Source: Halanaerobacter jeridensis (lineage in GTDB: Bacteria; Bacillota; Halanaerobiia; Halobacteroidales; Halobacteroidaceae). Taken from it: a DNA stretch of 64,000 bases. The DNA lies in assembly GCF_016908315.1 (NCBI RefSeq), contig NZ_JAFBDQ010000010.1:52564-116563 (forward strand). The letters are read 5' to 3'. Position numbers and translations under genes: made by a program. The notes below the pieces were generated by a model, which was given only the letters and a program-made list of their open reading frames with translations, had not been told where the DNA came from and made no database searches. Within the stretch, counting starts at the first letter, position 1; every line of letters starts with the position of its first letter. Shown piece after piece: positions 1-9,368 of this stretch.

Positions 1-683
1 GCAGTATCGATCATATCATCAACTAAAATAACATTTTGCCCTTTAATCTCTCCAATAATATTCATTACTTCAGAAACATTAGCTTTAGGTCGTCTCTTAT
101 CAATAATAGCAATAGAAGTATTTAACTTTTCGGAGAAATCTCTAGCTCTTTTGACCCCTCCAATATCAGGAGCAACTACAATAGTATTTTCTAATTCTTT
201 TTCCACAAAGTAATTACTTAACAATGGAGCTCCAAATAAATTGTCAACTGGTAAGTCAAAGAAACCTTGGATTTGACGAGCATGTAAATCAATAGCAACC
301 ACTCTATCTGCTCCAGATTTACTTAATAAATTAGCTACTAATTTTGCTGTAATTGGATCTCTAGCTTTAGCTTTTCTATCCTGACGGGCATAACCATAAT
401 AAGGTGTTACAGCTGTTATTTCTCCCGCAGATGCTCTTTTTAAAGCATCAATTATAATTAATAGTTCCATCAAATTTTCATTTACAGGAGGACATGTCGG
501 TTGAATAACAAATACATGGTCCCCTCTTACACTCTCATCAATTTCAACACCAATTTCTCCATCACTAAACCTATTAATTGTAGTATTAACCAAATCAATA
601 TTTAAACTATCAGCAATTTTTTCAGCTAATTCTGGGTTTGAATTACCAGTGATTACTTTTAAGCTCTCCCCCTGTGTTCCCAT
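1..683 (-). CDS. prs: Ribose-phosphate pyrophosphokinase, C-terminus cut by window edge
   Basis: The gene makes PRPP from ribose-5-phosphate and ATP for purine, pyrimidine, histidine and NAD synthesis in the cytoplasm. About 227 residues are visible of a family length near 315; the rest lies outside the window. The N-terminus [20 protein letters not shown], the conserved [10 protein letters not shown] segment and the start of the PRPP-binding loop ([10 protein letters not shown] at the edge) identify it. The ATG follows AGGAGGTTAATATTTA. It lies directly downstream of glmU, the same glmU-prs order as in B. subtilis, so it is probably cotranscribed with glmU. Confidence 0.97.
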   Translation of the reverse strand, partial: MGTQGESLKVITGNSNPELAEKIADSLNIDLVNTTINRFSDGEIGVEIDESVRGDHVFVIQPTCPPVNENLMELLIIIDALKRASAGEITAVTPYYGYARQDRKAKARDPITAKLVANLLSKSGADRVVAIDLHARQIQGFFDLPVDNLFGAPLLSNYFVEKELENTIVVAPDIGGVKRARDFSEKLNTSIAIIDKRRPKANVSEVMNIIGEIKGQNVILVDDMIDT

Positions 684-716
684 TAAATATTAACCTCCTA
701 ATAATGATAAAATAAA

Positions 717-2069
717 TTATTTGTCTTTATCTCTTGCTTTAGCTGGAACACCAATTACTACTTCATTTTCTGCCACATTTTTTGTTACAACTGCTCCTGC
801 ACCTGTACAAGAACCTTTAGCTAATTTTAGTGGAGCGATCAAAGTAGAATTACTGCCAATAAAGCAATTATCAGCTATTTTAGTCTGATGCTTATTTTCT
901 CCATCATAATTAGCTGTAATAGTACCTGCGCCAACATTGGTATTCTCACCAATCTCTGTATCACCAATATAACTCAAATGTGGAACTTTTGAACCATCAC
1001 CTACAGTAGACTTTTTAATTTCTACAAAATCTCCTACTTTAGCTTCTTTGCCAATTGTAGTACCTGGTCTAATATAAGCATAAGGGCCAACTACAGTTCC
1101 AGACTGAACTTCGCTTTCTTTAATTGTAGAATGTTCTATTTCTACTCCTTCACCAATTGTAGAATCAATGATTCTACTCTGAGGACCAATTACAACATCA
1201 GAAGCAATTTTAGTATCTCCCTCTAAAAAAGTTCCAGGATAAATAATAGTATCCCTAGCAATTTGAACAGTACTATCAATGTAAGTATTATCAGGGTCAA
1301 TAATAGTAACTCCATTAGCCATATGCTTTTCGCAAGTTCTAGCACGCAGTGTTTTTTCTGCTTCAGCTAAATGAGACCGAGTATTGACACCAATAGTTTC
1401 ACGAGTTGAATTAGCAGTTACACCTGCTACAAAATGTCCAGCCCTAGCTAGAATACCAATTACATCAGTTAAATAATATTCTCCTTGAGCGTTATCAGTA
1501 TCTAAATCATCTATAGCAGACCACAGTAATTGACTATCAAAACAGCAAATACCAGTATTAATCTCTTGAATCTCTGCTTGGGTAGGAGTAGTATCTTTAT
1601 CTTCAACAATCTTTTTCACTGACCCATTTTCATCCCTAACAATTCTACCATAACCACTAGGATTTTCTAATTTAGTCGTTAAGATCGAAGCTGCAGCATC
1701 TTCTTGCTGATGCTGTTCTACTAATTCTGATAGAGTATCTTCAGTTAATAATGGCGTATCTCCATATAATACTAAAACAGTACCAGAAAAGTCAGCTAAT
1801 TTCTCCTGAGTTTGCATTACAGCATGACCAGTTCCTAACTGTTCTTCTTGAGTAACAAAATCTAAGTTACTACCAGTAATACTACTTTCTACCTTATCAG
1901 CCTTATAACCAACAACTACTACATTATGTACAGGAGATAATCCTGCTGCAGTATCAACTATATGCTGCGCCATACTTTTTCCTGCTACTTGATGCAGTAC
2001 TTTTGGTAGTTCAGATTTCATTCTAGTACCTTTACCAGCAGCTAAAGTAATAACCGCTAAATCAGTCAT
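717..2069 (-). CDS. glmU: Bifunctional UDP-GlcNAc pyrophosphorylase / glucosamine-1-P acetyltransferase
   Basis: The enzyme makes UDP-N-acetylglucosamine for peptidoglycan in two steps, acetylation of glucosamine-1-phosphate and then uridylylation. The N-terminal nucleotidyltransferase domain shows LAAGKGTRMKSELPKVLH (residues 9-26). The C-terminal half is a left-handed beta-helix of hexapeptide repeats with the acetyltransferase segment HLSYIGD near residue 360. At 450 aa it is full length. The ATG has a strong GAAGGAGG site. The start codon overlaps the end of the upstream exonuclease gene by 8 bp, so the two are probably translationally coupled. Confidence 0.97.
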   Translation of the reverse strand: MTDLAVITLAAGKGTRMKSELPKVLHQVAGKSMAQHIVDTAAGLSPVHNVVVVGYKADKVESSITGSNLDFVTQEEQLGTGHAVMQTQEKLADFSGTVLVLYGDTPLLTEDTLSELVEQHQQEDAAASILTTKLENPSGYGRIVRDENGSVKKIVEDKDTTPTQAEIQEINTGICCFDSQLLWSAIDDLDTDNAQGEYYLTDVIGILARAGHFVAGVTANSTRETIGVNTRSHLAEAEKTLRARTCEKHMANGVTIIDPDNTYIDSTVQIARDTIIYPGTFLEGDTKIASDVVIGPQSRIIDSTIGEGVEIEHSTIKESEVQSGTVVGPYAYIRPGTTIGKEAKVGDFVEIKKSTVGDGSKVPHLSYIGDTEIGENTNVGAGTITANYDGENKHQTKIADNCFIGSNSTLIAPLKLAKGSCTGAGAVVTKNVAENEVVIGVPAKARDKDK

Positions 2070-2922
2070 TTACATCCTCCTTCAACAAAATTGAATTAAA
2101 ACTAATCTCTTTTTGAGCCTTCTCTTTAACAACTTTATCTATAGTTAACTCCGATTTTACTTGCGGTAATTTACCTGTCATAAAATATTCTCGGGCATAA
2201 ATAGGGTAAATAGCATCTTTTAAACCATATTCTACAAACAAATCTAAATCACGATAAGCATTAAACAATCCAATTGTATCATCATAAAATATATTAGTAA
2301 TTATATCATCTAAACTAGCTCCGCGAATGATATTTTCTAAATTACTTTTTTTAACCATATCTAAAGTGTCATCATAATTATGCAGTGCAGGTAAATCTTT
2401 TCTATAATTATCTTCTAAAACTCTAATATCACAACTAAAGTCATGCCCGACAAATATATCCGGATCATACTGAGCAATTAAATCTTCTAAATGTTTAATT
2501 CCTGTTTGAATATCAACAGCAGGTGCTAAATCAGAATTAGTAAATATAATTCCAACTTCCCATTCATCTGCCTCTTTATAAGCATATTGAATGGAGTCTA
2601 AATCACTCTGCAAATATTCAGTATCAACACACATTATGGATTGGGCTTCAGGATATGAGCTTAGCTCTTTACTAAATTGAGGATTAGTCAGTTCTTCATA
2701 AGTTTCATCTAAACTTTTTAATTGTTCTAATATCTTGGATTCTTGGTTATTAATTCCAATAACATCTGCAATTTTCTGCATCGAACTCTGCTTAAAACTA
2801 TTTTTAGTTGGAAATTCCTGCAGAACTCTCTTCAATCTCTTTCCTCTACCTAAAATAACAGCTAATTTATGTTCGTACAACTCAGTTTGATATAATTCAT
2901 CACGATCAAGATAAATCTTCAT
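2062..2922 (-). CDS. DEDDy-type 3'-5' exonuclease-like protein
   Basis: The central region carries the three exonuclease motifs of the DEDDy superfamily. Exo I is VDTEYL (D100, E102), Exo II is GHDFSCD (D161 or D165), and Exo III is a YxxxD motif (Y232 to D236). This predicts a two-metal exonuclease or an RNase D-like fold. The N-terminal 95 residues are helical and I do not recognise them. The natural substrate, DNA or RNA, cannot be read from the sequence. The gene sits where spoVG lies in B. subtilis, overlaps glmU by 8 bp, and is probably in the purR-glmU-prs transcription unit. The fold call is fairly firm; the biological role is unknown. Confidence 0.7.
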   Translation of the reverse strand: MKIYLDRDELYQTELYEHKLAVILGRGKRLKRVLQEFPTKNSFKQSSMQKIADVIGINNQESKILEQLKSLDETYEELTNPQFSKELSSYPEAQSIMCVDTEYLQSDLDSIQYAYKEADEWEVGIIFTNSDLAPAVDIQTGIKHLEDLIAQYDPDIFVGHDFSCDIRVLEDNYRKDLPALHNYDDTLDMVKKSNLENIIRGASLDDIITNIFYDDTIGLFNAYRDLDLFVEYGLKDAIYPIYAREYFMTGKLPQVKSELTIDKVVKEKAQKEISFNSILLKEDVND

Positions 2923-3046
2923 ACTTGCCCCATCCCTAATTAAATATTTTTATAAAAACAGGCAATTTTATACACAATCACAGCTATTTTAACAAACAGT
3001 ATATCTGCTGTCAAGATAATGTCAAATATATAATTTAATATCTTAA

Positions 3047-3475
3047 TTATTTATCATTTTCACCTTTATTATTTTTTAATATTTTTACTAATTGAGCCCG
3101 ATTAGAAACTGGATAGAGAGAAGATAGCCCTTTTTCTGATCCACGATTAAATTTATCTAAGGGACGACCATCATAAGCACTTTCTACAGCTTTCTTAGCT
3201 TCTTCAGTTTTTTTAGATTTTTTAGCTTGGTCCTCTTCGGCAGTTCCTAGCTGTTTTTTTATCCCTGCTATTTTCATACCTTCAGCCAGTAAGTTTTTAA
3301 TTTTTTTCAACTTCTCAATATCATTTTCTGAATAAATTCTTTGATTCCCTTCTGTACGAGCTGGTTTAATCAATTCAGCTTCTTCATAATATCTAATCTG
3401 CCGACCAGATAAATCAGTTTCTTCTTTAACAGCACCTATTGAATAAATTGGAGTATCTGGATCTATATCAACCAT
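3047..3475 (-). CDS. MerR-family transcriptional regulator, GlnR-like
   Basis: A 142-aa DNA-binding protein. The N-terminal winged helix contains SGRQIRYYEEAELIKPARTEGNQR (shown here as the SGRQIRYYEE core followed by the ARTEGN wing), which closely matches GlnR/TnrA of Bacillus. The last 20 residues are basic and follow a charged linker, in the place where GlnR has its glutamine-synthetase-responsive tail. GlnR-type proteins repress nitrogen genes, but no glnA is nearby, so the target is not indicated. The start ATG follows AAGGAGTGATAAAAC. It lies between purR and the exonuclease gene on the same strand. Confidence 0.75.
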   Translation of the reverse strand: MVDIDPDTPIYSIGAVKEETDLSGRQIRYYEEAELIKPARTEGNQRIYSENDIEKLKKIKNLLAEGMKIAGIKKQLGTAEEDQAKKSKKTEEAKKAVESAYDGRPLDKFNRGSEKGLSSLYPVSNRAQLVKILKNNKGENDK

Positions 3476-3522
3476 GTTTTATCACTCCTTTTCTTCTACT
3501 TGGTTTTGATTTATTATTAGAC

Positions 3523-3547
3523 AGACTTGGCACTGCCAAGCCTCTAC
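3523..3547. repeat. Short palindromic intergenic repeat
   Basis: The palindrome core AGACTTGGCACTGCCAAGCC is followed by TCTAC. Near-identical copies occur at 24381-24397 (half copy) and 24414-24439 (full copy). It lies between purR and the MerR gene. It is followed by simple-sequence DNA rich in gttcact words. No coding capacity is seen. Confidence 0.55.
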
Positions 3548-3585
3548 TTTCACTCTTAACTGTTCACTGTTCACTCTTTACTTTT

Positions 3586-4407
3586 TTATAAATTTATAAC
3601 CCAATCGCTAGGGTCAACGATAATTTCTTCCTCTTCTTCATTAATCTTTTCTAAAACAGCTAATGAAGTATAATCATCAACTAACTTTTGCGTTGGATTA
3701 GCAGTTTTGATTAAAACTCCTATATCTAATACTTCTGCTTTAAATTCTCCCATTAAATCAAGCATTCCCTTAGCTGTACCACCAGCTTTCATAAAATCAT
3801 CAATAATTATAACTTTAGACTCTTCTGGTAAAGCACGACGAGATAGAGACATTGTTTCAATTTTCTTTGAAGATCCAGTAATATAATTAATACTAACCAC
3901 AGAACCTTCAGTGACCTTACTATCTTTTCTAATACTTACTAGCGGTAAATTCAAAGCCCGAGCAGTCATTAAAGCAATAGGAATTCCTTTAGTCTCCATC
4001 GTAATAATATATTCAGCATCTAAATCAGCAAATTTAGTCGCAAAAATCTCTCCTATTTCAGACATTAATTTAGGATCAAAGATCAAATCTGTCATATAAA
4101 CATATCCCCCTGCTAAAATTCTATCAGGGTCAGATAGTTGATTACATAAATTTATAATAGTTTCCCGAATATCCTTATTTCCTTTATAAGGAATAAAACG
4201 AACTCCACCAGCTGCTCCAGAAACAGTTTCTATCTTGCCCATCTTCTCTTGTTCAAAAACATCTTTAATAATTGCTAAATCCTCACTAATAGTTGATTTA
4301 GCAGCATCAAATCGTTCAGTAAATTGATTTAAAGAAATCAATTTATAAGGCTTATCTGATAAAAATTTAGTAATTGCTACAATCCTTGAACTGCGACGCA
4401 TCTTCAT
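3586..4407 (-). CDS. purR: Purine operon repressor
   Basis: PurR represses purine biosynthesis and transport genes and is relieved when PRPP binds. The 273-aa protein has an N-terminal winged helix (MRRSSRIVAITKFLSDKPY, residues 3-21). Its phosphoribosyltransferase-like domain carries the PRPP loop VIIIDDFMKAGGTAKG (199-214), including the acidic pair of the PRT motif. The length and order match the Bacillus protein. A GAAGGAGG site precedes the first ATG. It follows ispE, as in B. subtilis. Confidence 0.96.
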   Translation of the reverse strand: MKMRRSSRIVAITKFLSDKPYKLISLNQFTERFDAAKSTISEDLAIIKDVFEQEKMGKIETVSGAAGGVRFIPYKGNKDIRETIINLCNQLSDPDRILAGGYVYMTDLIFDPKLMSEIGEIFATKFADLDAEYIITMETKGIPIALMTARALNLPLVSIRKDSKVTEGSVVSINYITGSSKKIETMSLSRRALPEESKVIIIDDFMKAGGTAKGMLDLMGEFKAEVLDIGVLIKTANPTQKLVDDYTSLAVLEKINEEEEEIIVDPSDWVINL

Positions 4408-4453
4408 CTTAAACCCTCCTTCAAAAAAACTACAAAAAACTAATAAATCTATA

Positions 4454-5335
4454 TTAAAATAATTCTACTCCTGTATTAACTGTAGTAGCACTAACTATTT
4501 TATAGTTAGTATCTAATTTCTGCTTTAAACTTGCGGCAGCTTCTTGAGCTTTAGACTTACTATTGACAAATCCTAAAATAGTAGGTCCACTACCCGACAT
4601 TAGAACTCGGTCTGTTTCAGCAGCAACAATTTTTTTAATTTCTTCTATTTTAGGATAACGATTAATCGCCACTAATTCAAGTAAATTTTCTAAATTAGAT
4701 AAAATATCTCGATAATCATCTCTTTTTAAAGCCATCATTAATTTTTCTACTTGGGGATGGCAATTAATTTCAGCTAAATTCAAATTCTTATAAATTTCAG
4801 CCGTCGACACTTCAAAAGGAGGATTAACAACTACTAAATCTAATTTAGGGTCAAGCTCTAATTTTTCTAATTCTGTTCCTGTTCCTGTAGCTAATTGAGT
4901 TCCTCCAGCTAAGCAAAAGGGAATATCAGAACCCAATTCAGCACCTCTCTTCTCTAATTCACTAGTATTAAGACCTAACCCCCATAATTTATTAACTGCT
5001 ACTAGTGTAGCAGCAGCATTGCTACTGCCTCCCGCTAATCCTGCTGCAACAGGAATGTTTTTTTCTACTTTGACCTTTAATCCACTTTCTACAGCAAATT
5101 CATCCCTTAATAATGATGCTGCTTGATAGATTAAATTTTTTTCTCCACTTGGAACTCCTGGATGTTTACATTCAATATTAATCCCTGAGTCAATTTTAGT
5201 AAAAAAAAGTTTATCATATAAATCAATAGTTTGCATTATCATTTCCACTTGATGATAATCATTTTCGTATTTACCTAGTACATCTAACAATAAATTTATT
5301 TTAGCGTATGACTTTAACTGTAGTTTATCTGCCAT
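4454..5335 (-). CDS. ispE: 4-diphosphocytidyl-2-C-methyl-D-erythritol kinase
   Basis: A GHMP kinase of the MEP isoprenoid pathway that phosphorylates CDP-methylerythritol. The ATP-binding motif PVAAGLAGGSSNAAA lies near residues 95-109, the N-terminal SYAKINLLLDVLG is typical, and the C-terminal MSGSGPTILG loop is present. I place the start at the ATG at 5335 (MADKLQLKSYAK). The GTG four codons earlier is part of the ribosome binding site AGAGGTGA. The protein is 293 aa. It lies upstream of purR in the conserved veg-ispE-purR order. Confidence 0.95.
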   Translation of the reverse strand: MADKLQLKSYAKINLLLDVLGKYENDYHQVEMIMQTIDLYDKLFFTKIDSGINIECKHPGVPSGEKNLIYQAASLLRDEFAVESGLKVKVEKNIPVAAGLAGGSSNAAATLVAVNKLWGLGLNTSELEKRGAELGSDIPFCLAGGTQLATGTGTELEKLELDPKLDLVVVNPPFEVSTAEIYKNLNLAEINCHPQVEKLMMALKRDDYRDILSNLENLLELVAINRYPKIEEIKKIVAAETDRVLMSGSGPTILGFVNSKSKAQEAAASLKQKLDTNYKIVSATTVNTGVELF

Positions 5336-5448
5336 TAATCTCACCTCTAATTAACATATTCATTACTTTATTTATTCATTCAAATTAAAAATCCTTTATA
5401 TTAAAGAGAAATAATTGAATTATTATTAAGCTTTAAATATCAAAACAA

Positions 5449-6741
5449 CTAATTAATCGGCATATTTGACCTATTAGACTCTTCTGATAATACCGTAGTT
5501 AAATTTTCTAAAATAGACCTCGTTACAAAAACAGGAATTTCAAATACAAAAGCTGCAGCAACAGTAAATAATAATCCTAACATAAGTTCAGAATCTTTTT
5601 TTATCATTGGAGTTAGTCTCTCTAATGCAATCACTGGTAGTTGATCTACTCCATCAAATATTACTAAATTATTTTCAGTCGTAAAAACTGCTGGTTGATG
5701 GGACTTAATTTGATGTTTTAAAACTAAATTCTCCGGATTTAAACTGCAATAAATTATCTCTTTTTCTTCGCAGTGATTCAATAATTTAAGATTAGATCTT
5801 TGGTCAATATTAATTGCTATTAAATTACTATTTAATTCATTTAACTTTAGCAGCGAATTAGCAAAAGTTAAATCTTGCTCAGAACTTAACTCTGTTATAA
5901 TCAGCAATTCACTCTCGCGATATGGTAAATCCTGTTCTGTTAAATCCTGCTGCATAATACCATGAACAATTATCTCAACTTCTTTATTTTGTAATAATAA
6001 ACTTAAGTTATAACTTCTTTGGGAAATTCCTTCCTGATTATGAATAACATTATTAACTGCAATTCCAGTTTTGAGTCCTACCTTTTGTAAAATACTATCA
6101 ACTAAACTTACAATTACCTCATGATTATTACCTACTACTGTAATGATTGGTATCCTTGCTGGAGCATAATAATCTATTAATTCTCGACTCATTTTTTCTA
6201 AATCAATCAGTTTTCGATATTGACTTAAGTCAGGGGTGATCTCTATATCACTAATCTCACCCCAATTCTCTACTGGCATTGTAATATCATCTGTCCACAC
6301 AGATATTTCTGCGAGATTCAAATTATATATTTGGGTTAACTTCTCAATTAACTCTTTACTCTCTTTAGTTAATTGAGATAGTCTGTTGACTTTTCTAGAA
6401 CTGCCAACTTCTAATACAGCTTTCAGTTGCTGATTAACTACTAATAATTTATAATTTTTTTCTACTTTTAATGGATTATCAACTTTAATTTCTAAACTAT
6501 CTAATAAGCTATTAATTATAGCTGGTCTTTTTAAACTAGAAAAAACTCCTGATGATTTTTCTGTTACCAATCCCTTAAATAGAACACTATATCTACCATA
6601 ACCTAATTGGAATAAATCATGCTCTGGGTCTAATTTTAAAATAGGGATTTGATTTTCCCTAGCAACTTTCATTAATAACTTAGCATTATTAGAAAAAGAA
6701 TAATCAATATTATTATTTTTTAACCCCTTCACTTCTTTCAT
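5449..6741 (-). CDS. Cyanophycin synthetase-derived Mur-ligase-like protein lacking the P-loop
   Basis: Colinear with the C-terminal half of cyanophycin synthetase (CphA). LFQLGYGRYS (43-52) matches the CphA ATP-grasp segment. RIPIITVVG (196-204) stands where CphA and Mur ligases have RIPIxAVTGTNGKTT, and the later blocks CSLNPEN and VAAAFVFEIP match CphA order. The P-loop reads GNNHEVIV instead of GTNGKTTT, so the ATP-binding Lys and Thr are gone. The protein is 430 aa against roughly 870 for CphA, so most of the ATP-grasp half is missing. I infer a non-catalytic descendant with a binding or structural role. The ATG follows AAGGAGTGAGGTT. It is transcribed divergently from the L,D-transpeptidase gene at 6859. 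Confidence 0.65.
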   Translation of the reverse strand: MKEVKGLKNNNIDYSFSNNAKLLMKVARENQIPILKLDPEHDLFQLGYGRYSVLFKGLVTEKSSGVFSSLKRPAIINSLLDSLEIKVDNPLKVEKNYKLLVVNQQLKAVLEVGSSRKVNRLSQLTKESKELIEKLTQIYNLNLAEISVWTDDITMPVENWGEISDIEITPDLSQYRKLIDLEKMSRELIDYYAPARIPIITVVGNNHEVIVSLVDSILQKVGLKTGIAVNNVIHNQEGISQRSYNLSLLLQNKEVEIIVHGIMQQDLTEQDLPYRESELLIITELSSEQDLTFANSLLKLNELNSNLIAINIDQRSNLKLLNHCEEKEIIYCSLNPENLVLKHQIKSHQPAVFTTENNLVIFDGVDQLPVIALERLTPMIKKDSELMLGLLFTVAAAFVFEIPVFVTRSILENLTTVLSEESNRSNMPIN

Positions 6742-6858
6742 AACCTCACTCCTTAATTAATTAGTTCCTAAATTATTATAACCATATTTTGGATAATTAT
6801 TCTTGGCAAGAACTTCTTAAACTAGCAGTGAATATATTAAATACAGGGGTGAATAAAA

Positions 6859-7365
6859 ATGGCTAATAAAATATTAATTATTTTAGAACAAAAACAGTTG
6901 CATTTTTATAACAATGGTCAATTAGATAGGAGCTTTTCAGTAGCAGTCGGTAAACAGAACACACCTACTCCTACAGGAAACTTTTCTATCATTAATAAAA
7001 TTAAGAATCCTTATAATCCCACTTTAGGAACTAGATGGCTGCAGTTCACATCTAGAATGCACGGTATTCATGGCACTAATCAACCTCATTTGATTGGTCA
7101 AGCAGTATCAAAGGGCTGTGTTAGAATGTATAATCGAGACGTAGAATATATCTTCCCGCAAGTATCGATCGGTACTACTGTCCAAATTAAAACAACTACT
7201 GCACAAGAAAATGTTGAATATTTTATCTATACAGTTCAAGTTAATGATAGCCTTTATCACTTAGCCCGTAAATTTGAAACCACTATTGCTAATATCATAA
7301 AAATTAATAACTTAGAAAACAAAAATTTAATTTATCCTGGTCAACAGTTAAAAATTCCTTTGTAA
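6859..7365 (+). CDS. L,D-transpeptidase (YkuD) with C-terminal LysM
   Basis: The YkuD domain carries the active-site pattern HGTN (H71) and SKGCVRM (C87), the nucleophile of peptidoglycan 3-3 cross-linking enzymes. Residues 123-168 form one LysM peptidoglycan-binding repeat (YTVQVNDSLYHLARKF, ending in YPGQQLKIPL). No signal peptide or membrane segment is visible at the N-terminus, so the protein resembles spore-associated YkuD-LysM proteins rather than a classical secreted enzyme. AGGGGTGAATAAAA precedes the ATG. It is one of the few plus-strand genes here. Confidence 0.88.
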   Translation: MANKILIILEQKQLHFYNNGQLDRSFSVAVGKQNTPTPTGNFSIINKIKNPYNPTLGTRWLQFTSRMHGIHGTNQPHLIGQAVSKGCVRMYNRDVEYIFPQVSIGTTVQIKTTTAQENVEYFIYTVQVNDSLYHLARKFETTIANIIKINNLENKNLIYPGQQLKIPL

Positions 7366-7375
7366 AAAATAAAAA

Positions 7376-7393
7376 AATCGCCTAATGGCGATT
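7376..7393. terminator. Hairpin between convergent genes
   Basis: The stem AATCGCC/GGCGATT has a TAAT loop, and on the minus strand it is followed by a run of seven T. It probably terminates the SPOCS-LysM gene; on the plus strand it is the first hairpin after the L,D-transpeptidase gene. Confidence 0.65.
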
Positions 7394-7417
7394 AGTATTA
7401 CTTATTTAATAAATTAA

Positions 7418-7443
7418 AAGGCTGTAGGAAATCCTACAGCCTT
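7418..7443. terminator. Strong bidirectional terminator hairpin
   Basis: A perfect 12-bp stem AAGGCTGTAGGA/TCCTACAGCCTT with a 2-nt loop, flanked by A- and T-rich DNA. It sits between the convergent L,D-transpeptidase and SPOCS-LysM genes. Confidence 0.8.
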
Positions 7444-7448
7444 AAAAA

Positions 7449-9098
7449 TTAGCCTTTACAATCTCCAATTATTTTACGTGGAATTATTATCTTTTGCCCC
7501 ACTTCAATATAATCAGGATTAGCAATATTATTATACTGTGCTAAAGCTTCAATTGTTGTTTTATAGCGGCAAGCAATCTTATATAGAGTATCTCCCGGCT
7601 GTACAATATAGACAATCTTAGCTGGCTGTTCACAATCCGGCTCATCAACTACTGAAGAAACCTCAATTATATCAGTTATAATTTCTAGTTCTTTTAAATC
7701 AGTTACTCTAATATCCTTTTGTAGAGTAATTGATAATCTAACTTGGTCTACTGCTACTTTACGACCCGTCACTCTCTTAACTTTTACATCTACATCACAT
7801 TTCATCCCTGGCTTTGCCCCAGGTACATTAATATATTTAGTGTAATTGATAGTGTTATGGAAATAATGAACTGGATTAATATTATCATCTATAGTTTGAT
7901 TTGCTATATACATAACACCAGTATTATAAGTTCCGAAGATTTTCACTTCATTTTCTTCAGCTTCACAATCAAAAGCTAAATAATTAATATCTGCTTCTAA
8001 AATACCACCCGTCTTAATTTCAGGTTTCTCTGGCGGTACATCAGCAGTAGCAGTAAATGTATGCGTAATAGTCTTATCTTCAATAATCTCATCTACGCGA
8101 AGCAACTCTGTTTCAATTTCAATCTTCTTACAATCAACACCTGTAACAACTGTAATATCTTTCAATTCAGTAACTGTAATATTAATCTGCACCATAGCAT
8201 CGACTTCTATTTGCTGTCCTCCATTAGTAGAGCTTAATTCATAAGTCCAATCTTTAAGAGTTAAATCTACATAAACTTGATTATCTTCTGACAATTCAGG
8301 AACTGTAATATTTTCAGTAATTTCAAATGTTCCCGTTGCTACATGAACAGGTTGATCACTACCTCCAGCAACATAAAGTACTCGTACTTGAAATTCACCT
8401 TTTACTGTAACTACATCTCCATTAATTTCAGGTTCTTTAGTTTTTATAATAGCTCCATCTACCTTTAAAACTCGCTCTACTTCTTCATCAATTTCTAAAA
8501 TATTATCTCTAGATTGACGATGATAAGATTCTTCTGAAACTATATCTTCTACTAGCAAATTTTCTGTCATAATTGAACTAGGATCAAGCCCTTCAATACC
8601 AGTGATTATTTCAAATTCTTTATGGTCAATTACTTTCACAGTCACTTTAATAGTTAACTCAACCATAACTTGGTCTAAAGCAGTATCACTAGCCATAGCT
8701 TCATAATCAACTTTAACAAAATCAACATTTACCTCTACATCCATACCCGGTTCAGCATCTAAAATAGTAATTGTTTTAGTTAAGTCACTAAGATTAATAT
8801 ATTCACCTGTATCAGCACTACTAAAATAATGCACCGGCTGTGGAGGATCCTGTTCAGCAGCAACATAAGTAACTCCTAAACTAATTTGGCCCCCATTATT
8901 ATTATCAAATTCAATTATTCCATCTTCTCCTACTGTAGCTGATACTGGAGCAGTCAACTCAGGTGTTACATCTAATACACGTTCAATAAATGGTTTATTG
9001 CTAGGTACATTAAGAGTTGTACTCACAGTTTCTACTATTGAACCTTCACCTACAACATATTTGACCTTAACCTTTTCTTTCGTCACATGAATTCCCAA
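7449..9098 (-). CDS. SPOCS (DUF3794) repeat protein with C-terminal LysM
   Basis: A 549-aa protein built of repeated SPOCS-type beta-rich units. Recurring features include PVHYF, GMxxxVxVxxxxV, and xxxLKELEIITxI or xxxHKEFEIITGI in the segments ending near residues 165, 320 and 490. The C-terminus is a LysM repeat (YIVQPGDTLYKIACRYKTT, ending EVGQKIIIPR). Such proteins are found in spore-formers; SipL and related proteins use the same combination to join coat and cortex. The start appears to be TTG after AAAGGGGG. The gene opens a minus-strand block of spore-envelope-like genes between veg and ispE. Confidence 0.85.
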   Translation of the reverse strand: MGIHVTKEKVKVKYVVGEGSIVETVSTTLNVPSNKPFIERVLDVTPELTAPVSATVGEDGIIEFDNNNGGQISLGVTYVAAEQDPPQPVHYFSSADTGEYINLSDLTKTITILDAEPGMDVEVNVDFVKVDYEAMASDTALDQVMVELTIKVTVKVIDHKEFEIITGIEGLDPSSIMTENLLVEDIVSEESYHRQSRDNILEIDEEVERVLKVDGAIIKTKEPEINGDVVTVKGEFQVRVLYVAGGSDQPVHVATGTFEITENITVPELSEDNQVYVDLTLKDWTYELSSTNGGQQIEVDAMVQINITVTELKDITVVTGVDCKKIEIETELLRVDEIIEDKTITHTFTATADVPPEKPEIKTGGILEADINYLAFDCEAEENEVKIFGTYNTGVMYIANQTIDDNINPVHYFHNTINYTKYINVPGAKPGMKCDVDVKVKRVTGRKVAVDQVRLSITLQKDIRVTDLKELEIITDIIEVSSVVDEPDCEQPAKIVYIVQPGDTLYKIACRYKTTIEALAQYNNIANPDYIEVGQKIIIPRKIIGDCKG

Positions 9099-9308
9099 AC
9101 TTTTTCCCCCTTTCTAAGCAAAAAAACATTCTTATTTATACTATATGCAAGCTAAACAAAAAATGTTCATAATTTTATCTAAAACATCTTAAAAAAACTC
9201 CATTTAAATCTTATTTTGATTAGTGTGAAGTAGTTGATAATAGACTAGGGCCTATTCAACTCTAAGTAAATATGTCGTTTTACAAAGTTTAATATCTTAA
9301 TTTATTAA

Positions 9309-9346
9309 AAAGACATATCTGAAATTATAATTTCAGATATGTCTTT
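9309..9346. terminator. 38-bp perfect palindrome downstream of a hypothetical gene
   Basis: A 19-bp perfect inverted repeat, AAAGACATATCTGAAATTA and its complement, lies 22 bp after the stop codon of the gene at 9369. It probably acts as an intrinsic terminator for that gene. Confidence 0.6.
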
Positions 9347-9368
9347 AGCGTTTAAATGAGTTTTGGAA

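Noticed and set aside
7743..7979. A 78-codon plus-strand frame
   Set aside because: It is entirely antisense to the SPOCS-LysM gene and is a compositional shadow.
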